Source: Candidatus Martarchaeota archaeon
Lineage (GTDB): Archaea > Micrarchaeota > Micrarchaeia > Micrarchaeales > Micrarchaeaceae
Direction: 5' to 3'
Assembly: GCA_023485645.1 (NCBI GenBank)
Contig: JAMCZM010000032.1
Coordinates: 1 to 8,702, forward strand
Length of the DNA stretch: 8,702 bases
The notes beneath the pieces were generated by a model. The model worked only from the letters and a program-made list of their open reading frames with translations, ran no database searches and was not told the DNA's origin. Positions 1 to 6,784 of the stretch are shown piece after piece. The position numbers and the translations under genes are program-made. The stretch's first letter is position 1, and each line of letters opens with the position of its first letter.

Positions 1-1
1 A

Positions 2-523
2 GACGGAGCTTTATGTATTCCTGAAGATGATGAATCAAATCTACAGAATGATACCAACGCTAGAATAGAGGCTTGGTGTAATAGATTTGCTGCTGGATTC
101 TTGTTGCCCGAAAGCAAGTTTAAATCTGATACAGATGTTAGCAAATTAGCTAATCTGATTAAGACTACAGAATTCAATAATGAAATCTATGCTGAGATAA
201 AGAATCTTTCAAAGAAACATATGGTTAGTTATCTGGTTTTTCTAATAAGGCTAAAAAGCACAGGTCTGATACCAAATGCAAGATACGATAAGATAAAAGA
301 GGCATACAATGGCTATACTAAAAAAGAAGAAACAAAGGCTAAAGCTAAGAAAGGAGGGAGGAATGCTAAGCCTGATGCGCAGGCTGTAAACCACAATGGC
401 GAGAAGTTTGCTACATTGGTTATCCGTAGCCTAAAGGCCGGCAAGATAGACTACTATGATGCGGTCGAGTATCTTAACACTAACATAAACACCATAGAAA
501 AGCTTGCCTCCAAGCTTGGGTGA
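2..523 (+). CDS. ImmA/IrrE-type (Peptidase_M78, COG2856) protein, C-terminal part; putative antitoxin
   Basis: The frame is open from base 2, so the true start lies before the window; 173 residues are visible. Fragment residues 21-36 read RIEAWCNRFAAGFLLP, the family signature in which the Glu (fragment residue 23) is normally the third zinc ligand after an HExxH motif; that HExxH would lie upstream and cannot be seen. A Lys/Ala-rich linker follows. The last 40 residues (GEKFATLVI...SLKAGKIDYYDAVEYL) match the C-terminal tail usual in XRE/ImmA antitoxins. Such proteins often carry an N-terminal HTH and act as antitoxin and autorepressor; this is family knowledge, and the HTH is out of view. 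The stop overlaps the start of the next gene by 4 bases (GTGA, 520-523), implying translational coupling. An internal TTG at 101 would remove the Glu signature and is not credible as a start. G+C is high locally: 57 of 120 bases in 361-480 by hand count. Confidence 0.82.
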   Translation, partial: DGALCIPEDDESNLQNDTNARIEAWCNRFAAGFLLPESKFKSDTDVSKLANLIKTTEFNNEIYAEIKNLSKKHMVSYLVFLIRLKSTGLIPNARYDKIKEAYNGYTKKEETKAKAKKGGRNAKPDAQAVNHNGEKFATLVIRSLKAGKIDYYDAVEYLNTNINTIEKLASKLG

Positions 524-1071
524 GCAACTTGCCAGAAGGAGATTCGTCTAATATTGAAGACGTTTACCTTGCTGATAGCAGTAGTATCATAGATATCTTC
601 AGGCATTACGACCAGCATACATTCGAAAGCTTGTGGAAGGATATTAACAAGCTAATCAAAGAAGGCAGATTTATTTCTCATATGGAGGTTTTTGGTGAAC
701 TCTCAAAGGGCAAAAATAATCCTGATGCATCTTGGCTAAAGCAGCATAAGCAGCTGTTCCATGAACATACCGTCGAACAGACTAATATAATTCGTGGGCT
801 ACAAAAACAGTATAAGGATAGATTCCAGAAAGTTCTGGTTGCTGCTGAAAAGGCAGATTTTCACGCTGATCCTTGGCTTATAGCATTATTGACAGAGTTA
901 CAAGATGCTTCAAAAACCCAAGGCAAACAAAGTAGCTTGGTTGTTTCAAAGAAAAAACGGTACCTGATACTCACCGAAGATGCTAGAATGACTGATTTTG
1001 CTACAAAAGAACTCAAGCTTAACTGTATAACTAAGAATGACTTATTTAAGAAGGAGGACTGGCACTACTGA
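520..1071 (+). CDS. DUF4411 PIN-like domain protein, putative RNase toxin
   Basis: This 183-residue protein starts at GTG 520 inside the stop of the preceding gene. It has the layout of the DUF4411 branch of PIN-like nucleases: the first acidic site in YLADSSSIIDIF (Asp19), a second in HMEVFGEL (Glu60), a third in ADPWLIALL (Asp117), and a fourth in YLILTEDARMTDF (Asp154). It ends in an 'LNCIT...LFKKEDW' tail typical of the family. PIN domains cut RNA with a metal ion held by such acidic residues; RNase activity here is inferred. DUF4411 genes are commonly found beside ImmA/IrrE-type antitoxin genes, which matches the overlap seen. Length is normal for the family and all expected acidic positions are present, so the toxin looks intact. 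Codon use and G+C resemble the upstream gene more than the AT-rich genes that follow, which suggests the two travelled together. Confidence 0.85.
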   Translation: MSNLPEGDSSNIEDVYLADSSSIIDIFRHYDQHTFESLWKDINKLIKEGRFISHMEVFGELSKGKNNPDASWLKQHKQLFHEHTVEQTNIIRGLQKQYKDRFQKVLVAAEKADFHADPWLIALLTELQDASKTQGKQSSLVVSKKKRYLILTEDARMTDFATKELKLNCITKNDLFKKEDWHY

Positions 1072-1396
1072 TACGTTAAACTTTACTTGGTTAATATTGA
1101 TGGTATAATGGTCTTAGAACAAACAATATTTCTACATGATATCTTAAACGAACCTGTAATATTTCAACTACACCAGCACAAAAACCTGCGCGTTCACAAA
1201 CCAATTCTTGTAATGATTAACTACTTGCCCAACCACGTTTACTTTTATGGATTTTGGTTTTGTTTTACATTTCAATACGTCTTCCTTATCATATATATTT
1301 TAGTATTAAAATTAGATTTGTAGTAAATATTTAAGTGGTATATCCTTAAAATATAGCAAACTATAATAATTAAATGTTATAATATAAATTGATTTA
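1072..1396. other. 325-base intergenic stretch with no supported gene
   Basis: This separates the toxin-antitoxin pair from the FKBP gene. A 78-codon open frame on the plus strand (1087-1323, TTG start) has no SD and no recognisable motif, and its tail is hydrophobic as expected of AT-rich DNA read in a random frame. I found no tRNA, tRNA remnant, CRISPR repeat or long inverted repeat. T-rich sequence at 1253-1268 could serve as a weak terminator for the upstream pair. From about 1300 onward the sequence becomes very AT-rich and probably holds the FKBP promoter. Confidence 0.5.
1345..1356 (+). promoter_or_regulatory. Candidate TATA box for the FKBP gene
   Basis: The sequence TTAAAATATA sits about 46 bases before the ATG at 1397. 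With usual archaeal spacing (about 25 bases from TATA centre to start site), transcription would begin near 1377, leaving a leader of roughly 20 bases. The whole region is AT-rich, so other TATA-like strings (for instance at 1378-1387) compete with this one. Confidence 0.3.
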
Positions 1397-1903
1397 ATGA
1401 ATAAAAATTATGTACTCGCCGCAATTATTGCGGTTATAGTAGTTGTATTGGTATTATATTTAGCGTCCAACTCGTTGGCACCTACAGTACAGAACGGAAA
1501 TAATGTATCCGTATTTTATATTGGTCGTTTTACTAATGGCACCATATTCAACTCAAACTTAAATAGCACCCCATTCACATTTAAAGTAGGTGCTAATCAG
1601 ACAATACTTGGTTTTAATAATGCTGTTTTAGGAATGCATTTAAATCAGACAAAAACGGTAACAATACCAGTTAATGAGGCGTATGGTCCAATCAATCCAA
1701 GTCTTATAATTGCGATTCCATTGTCTAATTTTAAGAATCAATCTGTGAAAATAGGTGATGTCATAACCGATTCACAAAATGGCAGGGTATTACAAGGCAT
1801 AGTTGTAGCACTGAATAATACTACTGCAACAACGGATTTCAATCCTCCACTTGCAGGACAGGCGCTAACATTTACAATACGTGTTATAAAAATATCTAAA
1901 TAA
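1397..1903 (+). CDS. Membrane-anchored FKBP-type peptidyl-prolyl isomerase (SlyD-like layout)
   Basis: The 168-residue protein has a short N-terminus and one hydrophobic segment (about residues 5-24), which should anchor it with the rest outside the membrane. The FKBP core is clear: VFYIGRF (39-45), GTIFNS (48-53), PFTFKVG (59-65), ILGFNNAVLGM (70-80) and IPVNEAYGP (90-98). Then comes a compact inserted flap (about 99-145) and a closing strand, DFNPPLAGQALTFTIRVIKI (147-166). The insert between the two core halves is the archaeal/SlyD arrangement, where the flap binds unfolded chains. The usual active-site Asp (Asp37 of human FKBP12, in 'FDSS') is Asn52 here, and NHPLAG reads NPPLAG, so catalysis may be weak; Tyr96 and Phe159 are kept. 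Eight N-x-S/T sequons fit an extracytoplasmic site. ATG 1397 is the first start in the frame with sensible signal-anchor placement. It is probably transcribed alone, since oligo-T tracts follow. Likely role: folding of surface proteins. Confidence 0.9.
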   Translation: MNKNYVLAAIIAVIVVVLVLYLASNSLAPTVQNGNNVSVFYIGRFTNGTIFNSNLNSTPFTFKVGANQTILGFNNAVLGMHLNQTKTVTIPVNEAYGPINPSLIIAIPLSNFKNQSVKIGDVITDSQNGRVLQGIVVALNNTTATTDFNPPLAGQALTFTIRVIKISK

Positions 1904-1904
1904 A

Positions 1905-1937
1905 TTTTTTTTAATTAATCCTTATTCTTATTTTTTT
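1905..1937 (+). terminator. Oligo-T terminator after the FKBP gene
   Basis: A run of eight T (1905-1912) begins one base after the stop codon, and a second run of seven T (1931-1937) follows. Archaeal RNA polymerase terminates at such tracts without needing a hairpin, and no hairpin is seen. The 126-base gap to the next gene and a new TATA-like sequence support a transcript end here. Confidence 0.6.
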
Positions 1938-1975
1938 AAATAACAGGTGTATTCTATCATTTAATTTTAGGTATA

Positions 1976-2022
1976 TGAGATTATAATAAGTTAAAAACAT
2001 GAAGATAAAGAACCAATATATA
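1976..2022 (+). promoter_or_regulatory. Candidate promoter region for the GT-C/flippase unit
   Basis: Two TATA-like strings are present, GATTATAATAAG (1979-1990) and AATATATAC (2015-2023). The first would start RNA near 2005-2012, upstream of TTG 2030. The second would start RNA near 2043-2047, only about 12 bases before GTG 2057, a spacing like that of rpoD. Which one is used decides the N-terminus of the following protein. Neither start codon has a convincing SD. Confidence 0.3.
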
Positions 2023-2029
2023 CTTTCTC

Positions 2030-4390
2030 TTGCTTTATACTCTTATACTATTTAATGTGAATCGATTTAGTGATTTTTTGGATAATATTGATGCAGCCAC
2101 AATAGAGCATACTGTAAAAGAGGGGGGTGTCATCCATATACTAAAGGATACTCTCTACAATAATCGTGTGTTATTTTTTGTAATGCTTGCATACCTTATA
2201 CTAGCTTTATTTGTATTTTATCCAATAACGTTTGGTATTACAAATAGGGTTGCTGGAGTCGGAGGAGATATATATCAGATGTTATGGAATAATTGGTGGG
2301 TGGGATATTCTACCTTTACATTACATCAAAGTATATACTCATCAATGCTATTATTCTGGCCAGTCGGATCAAATCTAGTATATCAAACGTTAATACCGAT
2401 AGGTTCGTTGATAATATATCCACTTGAGGCCGTCAGCAATGCGTTTGCATATAATGTGCTTTTCTTTTTGGGAATAATGCTTTCAGGATTTACTATGTTT
2501 ATCCTATCTGACTACATAGTTAAAAACAAGTATGCCGCTTTTGTCGCAGGAATAATTTACACATTCAGTGCTTTTCATATTGCACAATCTTACGGGCACA
2601 TAGAATATGCAAATATAGAATGGATACCACTTTCGATTTATTTTTTTATGCGTATAATAAAAAAAGATTATATTAAAATAAATCATAAACATATAAAATA
2701 TGGCAAATATATATTGGCACTATTTCTTTCAATATCCTTTCTTCTATCAATGTTTATGGGAGACGTGGAGCAGGGCGTAATGACAATAATGGTATTTACC
2801 CTTATATTTATATTTTATTTATTAAGAAAGCAAACGCGTAGTCATGTATTAAATGTAGAATTTTTTACGCTTATTGCGGTATTTATTGTCGCGGCTTTTA
2901 TACTTGGTTCATGGGCATTTATACCATTTATAACAAAAACGTCCGGAAGTACTTTAAATCAGTTCAATAGCGTGCAAAATAATATGGTATGGAGCGATGA
3001 TGTACTATCATATTTTCTCCCAAGTTTTTATAATGGTATATTCAACGGGGCATCCGCATCTTATATATCTCTCTATCACGGGGATCTCGGGGAAACAATA
3101 TCCTATTTTGGTTATATTGCAATGATCCTAGCATTATATGGTGTTTATAAAAAACGGCAAGAGACCTACATTTGGATTTTTATAGGAATAATATTTTTTA
3201 TGTTATCGCTGGGTCCTTATGTACTAATAAATAACAATAATACAAATATACCAGGGCTTTATTTAGTAGCAAAGTTAATTCCAGGGGTTAATATAATTAG
3301 AGAACCTGGTAGATTTGATCTTTTAGTAATGATCGCAGGCGCAATAGTTGCATCAATTGGTACAAAGGAGTTTTTTGAATTTTTGAAGCACAAAAATCTT
3401 CACATGCGCATAAAAAAAATGGAATTAGTAACTATCGCAGCAATCTCATTGTTTATAATAATTGAGGTTGCAATGCCACCATTATCTACAACACAAATAG
3501 CCCAAACAACAACAGTAATTAATATGTCAAATTTTTATACTCAACTAGGTGTACTTCCACAAAACTTTACCGTTCTTATACTACCAATATTGCCAAATCA
3601 ATACTCATTGCAGCCTGAGTTGTATCCTGGCAAAGCAATGTTTAGTACAATAGCATCACATAAAAGTATAATCGGAGGATATTTAACGCGTGAAAATACT
3701 ACCGAACAGTTATCTGTTTATAATGTACCGCTTGCGGTAAGCGCAACAAATCTTGAACAGTTTGGTGCATTTGACTATGGCTCTCCTGTAATTGAAAATT
3801 ATACAAATCAGACTTTGCTATCATTATATTTTTATAATACTACAATTGTTGCGCTTGATAAAACTGCATACAATAAAACTGATTTGAATACAATTGGTAT
3901 ATATTTAATAAAAACATTTGGCGCTCCGATTTATGAAGGCAATTCTACTCTAGGGTTTACCACTATAAATGCCATAGATAGTTCGCTCTTTAAGAGCTAC
4001 GTATCATTTCCAACATTAACAGATTGGAATGAGAGCATCTATAATGTTAATGGGCAGCAAAAAATTCTGTGGACTCCAATAAATGGCGGCACGGTAACAG
4101 TATATGCCCCATATAATTCTATATTGGCACAAAATGGTGTAGAGCCTGTAAATACTACAATAGGTATAACAGCAATATCTTTAGGCACATTATCTAATGT
4201 CGAAGTGCTTGATAATAATATATTGACTGGTTCAACAAAATTAATAGGTATATTTAATGCCACCAACAATATGGCATATTATAAATTCAATACGGTACTT
4301 GCTGGTGGACCATCTGGGAATAGAATATATTTTGCATATAATAATAAAACTTATCCGATCGGAATATCCAACATCACTTTCAATAATTGA
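2030..4390 (+). CDS. Large GT-C-fold-like membrane glycosyltransferase with extracytoplasmic C-terminal domain
   Basis: A protein of up to 786 residues. The first ~485 carry about ten membrane helices, starting at 46-66. The first extracytoplasmic loop has GGDIYQMLWNNWW (78-90). Its Asp80 lies where GT-C enzymes (PMT, ArnT, AglB and YfhO-like families) place the acidic residue that binds the lipid-linked sugar. Later come WPVG, YGHIEYANIEW and REPGRF (Arg424-Phe429), the R-x-P-x-R motif seen in many uncharacterised archaeal and bacterial GT-C-like proteins. No WWDYG motif is present, so this is not an AglB oligosaccharyltransferase. After the last helix (about 464-483) comes a ~300-residue helix-free domain with 13 N-x-S/T sequons. 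Donor would be a polyprenyl/dolichyl-phosphate sugar; acceptor unknown. The flippase gene follows by 14 bases, so an operon for surface glycan assembly is inferred. TTG 2030 is the longest start; GTG 2057 (777 residues) is equally possible. Sugar specificity cannot be told. Confidence 0.7.
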   Translation: MLYTLILFNVNRFSDFLDNIDAATIEHTVKEGGVIHILKDTLYNNRVLFFVMLAYLILALFVFYPITFGITNRVAGVGGDIYQMLWNNWWVGYSTFTLHQSIYSSMLLFWPVGSNLVYQTLIPIGSLIIYPLEAVSNAFAYNVLFFLGIMLSGFTMFILSDYIVKNKYAAFVAGIIYTFSAFHIAQSYGHIEYANIEWIPLSIYFFMRIIKKDYIKINHKHIKYGKYILALFLSISFLLSMFMGDVEQGVMTIMVFTLIFIFYLLRKQTRSHVLNVEFFTLIAVFIVAAFILGSWAFIPFITKTSGSTLNQFNSVQNNMVWSDDVLSYFLPSFYNGIFNGASASYISLYHGDLGETISYFGYIAMILALYGVYKKRQETYIWIFIGIIFFMLSLGPYVLINNNNTNIPGLYLVAKLIPGVNIIREPGRFDLLVMIAGAIVASIGTKEFFEFLKHKNLHMRIKKMELVTIAAISLFIIIEVAMPPLSTTQIAQTTTVINMSNFYTQLGVLPQNFTVLILPILPNQYSLQPELYPGKAMFSTIASHKSIIGGYLTRENTTEQLSVYNVPLAVSATNLEQFGAFDYGSPVIENYTNQTLLSLYFYNTTIVALDKTAYNKTDLNTIGIYLIKTFGAPIYEGNSTLGFTTINAIDSSLFKSYVSFPTLTDWNESIYNVNGQQKILWTPINGGTVTVYAPYNSILAQNGVEPVNTTIGITAISLGTLSNVEVLDNNILTGSTKLIGIFNATNNMAYYKFNTVLAGGPSGNRIYFAYNNKTYPIGISNITFNN

Positions 4391-4404
4391 TGGTTTTAAT
4401 CTAA

Positions 4405-5991
4405 ATGCAGGATTTTATGAGCGTATCTAATATGAGCGAAAATAATGGCCCGGCACATATCGGGAGTAGGGCTGTTAAAGTTGCTGGCGTCATATTTACC
4501 GGAAAAATCCTTTCGTTTATTCTTCTTGCTGCATCCTTTATAATAGTTGTTAGGATTTTAGGCCCAAGCACTTATGGGGTGTATACGCTTGCAATAGCTG
4601 TAACCGGATTCTTTGATGCTGTAGGAAATTTCGGCATAGGGACAGCACTAAACAAATTTGTTACGGAATATAAAAGTAAAAATGATTACAAGCGTATAGG
4701 CAATATGGTAAGCAATGGTCTTGCAATTATATTAATTACTGGAACCATACTCACAATAGCGACATTTTTAACAAGCCCTTTTTTTGCATCACAAGCCCTT
4801 CATAGCCCGCAATATACATATGTAATAGAAATTGCATCCATTTCGATATTAATAATGATGCTATTTGGCGCGGCAAATGGCGCACTTGTGGGATTTGGAA
4901 ATGGGAGGCAGATCGCAACCTCATTAATATTAGTCTCCATAATACAATCAGCGCTTTCAATAGTATTAGCTCTTTTAGGAGTAGGTTCTCTTGCTCCAAT
5001 ATTTGCGTTGATATTTGCGTATTTAATTGGATTTTTCACTGAAATTTACTATATATTTATTAAGAATAAAATATCATTTATAAAACCAACATATACGGGC
5101 ATTAAGAAGTTGTTTAAATTTTCTGTACCAATTGCCGCAGCAAACTTCTTGCGTGCAGTCATGAGCAATGCATCTCTAATAATACTTGGAATATTTGCAA
5201 CAGCTTTTGTTATAGGAAATTTCGGTGTAGCATCTAAAACGGGATTTTTGATAAATATAGTAACTGATTCTATAAGTATATCATTGATATCCGCATTTAG
5301 CAGCAGCCTTATAAATGATTTTAAAAAAAGAAATACTGGAAGGCTTTTTTCTTACTCTGTATATCTTTCGTATCTAATCGCAAGTCCTATGCTTTTTGCC
5401 GTTATGGTGCTTTCAAAGCCCATATCTTATACAGCATTTGGGAGTGCATATACGCTCGCCCCTATGTATATAGCAATATTTGGCCTGGGCTTTTTTATAG
5501 GTATATTTGGGATATATGCAAGTCAATTGCTTATTAGTGCAAGCATGTTGCGATCATTACTCAAATATAACATAATAATATCAATATCACAGATACTATT
5601 GGCATTAATTCTCATACCTATATTTGGAGGTCTTGGAGCTGCAATAACAATCTTTTTAGCAACACCATTAATTACAAGCATACTATTTACAATACCTATG
5701 AAAAATACCTTCAAGGTTGATTTCAGGATTGGCAAGCTTATTCGCATAACATTTGCAAATATATTAATTGGCCTATTCTTTCTTATTACAACAATAATAC
5801 TTCCAGGATATTTTATACTTCAAATAGTGTTGGCCCCTATATTGACACTTGCAATATATCCAATACTATTAGGTATATTGAAATGTATTAGTAAAAATGA
5901 TATAAAGAAAATAGATGCATTAACTGATGGTCTACCAATCTTCAACAAGTTTTTCTCGTTTATGACAAATTACGTCTCCATTTTTATATAA
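4405..5991 (+). CDS. Polysaccharide/oligosaccharide flippase, MOP superfamily (Wzx/RfbX-like)
   Basis: The product is 528 residues and almost entirely hydrophobic, with about 14 helices in the pattern of the MOP superfamily. The N-terminus has the usual sequence features of the polysaccharide synthesis (Polysacc_synt) branch: SRAVKVAGVIFTGKILSF, then RILGPSTYGVYTLAIAV, then GNFGIGTALNKFVTEY. A second half-repeat begins near IKKLFKFSVPIAAANFLRAV. Such proteins move lipid-linked oligosaccharides across the membrane, here most likely a precursor for a surface polysaccharide or protein glycan. It follows the GT-C-like gene by 14 bases, so the two are probably cotranscribed and act in one pathway. 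Three in-frame ATGs lie close together (4405, 4417, 4432). AGGA at 4409-4412 is spaced four bases from ATG 4417, so a 524-residue form is possible. MurJ and MATE transporters share the fold, but the N-terminal motifs favour the Wzx type. The substrate cannot be inferred. Confidence 0.85.
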   Translation: MQDFMSVSNMSENNGPAHIGSRAVKVAGVIFTGKILSFILLAASFIIVVRILGPSTYGVYTLAIAVTGFFDAVGNFGIGTALNKFVTEYKSKNDYKRIGNMVSNGLAIILITGTILTIATFLTSPFFASQALHSPQYTYVIEIASISILIMMLFGAANGALVGFGNGRQIATSLILVSIIQSALSIVLALLGVGSLAPIFALIFAYLIGFFTEIYYIFIKNKISFIKPTYTGIKKLFKFSVPIAAANFLRAVMSNASLIILGIFATAFVIGNFGVASKTGFLINIVTDSISISLISAFSSSLINDFKKRNTGRLFSYSVYLSYLIASPMLFAVMVLSKPISYTAFGSAYTLAPMYIAIFGLGFFIGIFGIYASQLLISASMLRSLLKYNIIISISQILLALILIPIFGGLGAAITIFLATPLITSILFTIPMKNTFKVDFRIGKLIRITFANILIGLFFLITTIILPGYFILQIVLAPILTLAIYPILLGILKCISKNDIKKIDALTDGLPIFNKFFSFMTNYVSIFI

Positions 5992-5992
5992 T

Positions 5993-6637
5993 TTATTTAA
6001 GTAGGTCCTTAATATATTTTAATCGATCCCTATTATCATATTCGAATTGAATCATCGTTTTAGAATAATTAAGCTCTCCTGGCCTATATACTCTATCAAG
6101 TGGAAGCAAATTAAAACTCATCCCTACATGTGCATCTATTGCAATGTTGCGCAATTCATTACCAAATAAATCCGCCTCAACAAGTGATATGTTATTTGAT
6201 GCAAAGAGTCTAATTATATCAATTAGTAATGCAGTGTTTTGATCATTTTGCATTCCAAATATCCTGCCTTCTAAAGATGGGCTGCTCTTTGATTGCACAC
6301 TGTTCATTTTTGAGAGTATCTTTGATAAATAATTTATCACTGAGCTATCTGGCTTAAATAGATTTGCGGTGCATAGAGAGCGTTTATTTACATCGTAAAC
6401 AGATATAAATATAGGATAACTTAACGATTCACAAAACATGTACCGTATTCCAGACATTTGGTTATAATCTAATGTCCATATCTCATTAATATCTATATTA
6501 TTGGACATCCCGTTCTTTATTATTTTGGATTTTGATATGTGCGCTCTATTCTTTATTCCATAATAATAGTGTTCTTTATTGATATTACCATTCATTATTC
6601 TAGATTCAAGCATCCCTAAAAAATCCAACTCTTTCAC
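5993..6637 (-). CDS. Uncharacterised soluble protein, family not recognised
   Basis: A 214-residue reading (GTG 6637) with no signal peptide or membrane helix and no family I recognise. It reads as a real gene: the frame is long in AT-rich DNA and the composition is soluble and mixed, with alternating alpha/beta character. The C-terminal third looks motif-like, with an Asp-Ala-His and GMSFNLLPLDRVYRPGEL stretch (about 168-189) and a charged amphipathic end, DNRDRLKYIKDLL. Cysteines at 69 and 89 do not form a metal-binding pattern. An ATG at 6613 (206 residues) may be the real start: the TATA box at 6644-6655 would place the RNA start near 6624, downstream of GTG 6637, giving an 11-base leader with TTAGGG before that ATG. 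The gene is divergent from rpoD and convergent with the flippase, whose stop is one base away, so it is probably monocistronic. Function unknown. Confidence 0.75.
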   Translation of the reverse strand: MKELDFLGMLESRIMNGNINKEHYYYGIKNRAHISKSKIIKNGMSNNIDINEIWTLDYNQMSGIRYMFCESLSYPIFISVYDVNKRSLCTANLFKPDSSVINYLSKILSKMNSVQSKSSPSLEGRIFGMQNDQNTALLIDIIRLFASNNISLVEADLFGNELRNIAIDAHVGMSFNLLPLDRVYRPGELNYSKTMIQFEYDNRDRLKYIKDLLK

Positions 6638-6643
6638 CTATAT

Positions 6644-6655
6644 CTTTATAAATAT
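6644..6655 (-). promoter_or_regulatory. TATA box for the minus-strand unknown gene
   Basis: The core TTTATAAA (6645-6652) is its own reverse complement. On the minus strand, initiation about 25 bases downstream would fall near 6624, just inside the longest reading of the gene and about 11 bases before ATG 6613. The same 12 bases recur exactly at 6744-6755, where they serve rpoD. Confidence 0.55.
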
Positions 6656-6743
6656 TTTTATCACATAATTACATATTATTCTATTGCGGTACCATAATGG
6701 TTAGTTATGCGTTTATCCATAGCATTAGTATATATCAAGAATG

Positions 6744-6755
6744 CTTTATAAATAT
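6744..6755 (+). promoter_or_regulatory. TATA box of the rpoD - tRNA-Leu - ribosomal protein operon
   Basis: CTTTATAAATAT is a near-consensus archaeal TATA box. Its centre lies about 36 bases before the rpoD ATG, so RNA should begin near 6774-6776 with a leader of about ten bases. GTGAG at 6777-6781 is a possible short SD just before ATG 6785. No other strong promoter is visible before rps9, so this one probably drives the whole operon. Confidence 0.65.
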
Positions 6756-6784
6756 AACCGAATTTAATTACTATAAGTGAGCTA

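Noticed and set aside
1091..1216. Minus-strand frame containing RAGFCAGVVEIL, which recalls the N-terminus of IspH (GFCAGV) of the MEP isoprenoid pathway.
   Set aside because: Only about 40 codons between stops, no start with SD, no similarity beyond a short string, and archaea generally use the mevalonate pathway. Probably chance; a translated search of 1072-1396 would settle it.
1087..1323. 78-codon plus-strand frame after the toxin gene.
   Set aside because: TTG start without SD, no motif, hydrophobic low-complexity end typical of AT-rich noncoding DNA.
2030..4390. Possible AglB/Stt3 oligosaccharyltransferase, given the GT-C-like topology, WW pair and sequon-rich surroundings.
   Set aside because: No WWDYG-type motif in the C-terminal domain; the WW in NNWWVG is in the first loop and lacks the following Asp.
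6697..6780. 27-codon frame (ATG start) ending four bases before rpoD, possible leader peptide.
   Set aside because: It contains the rpoD TATA box, so the main rpoD transcript would start near its end; no SD.
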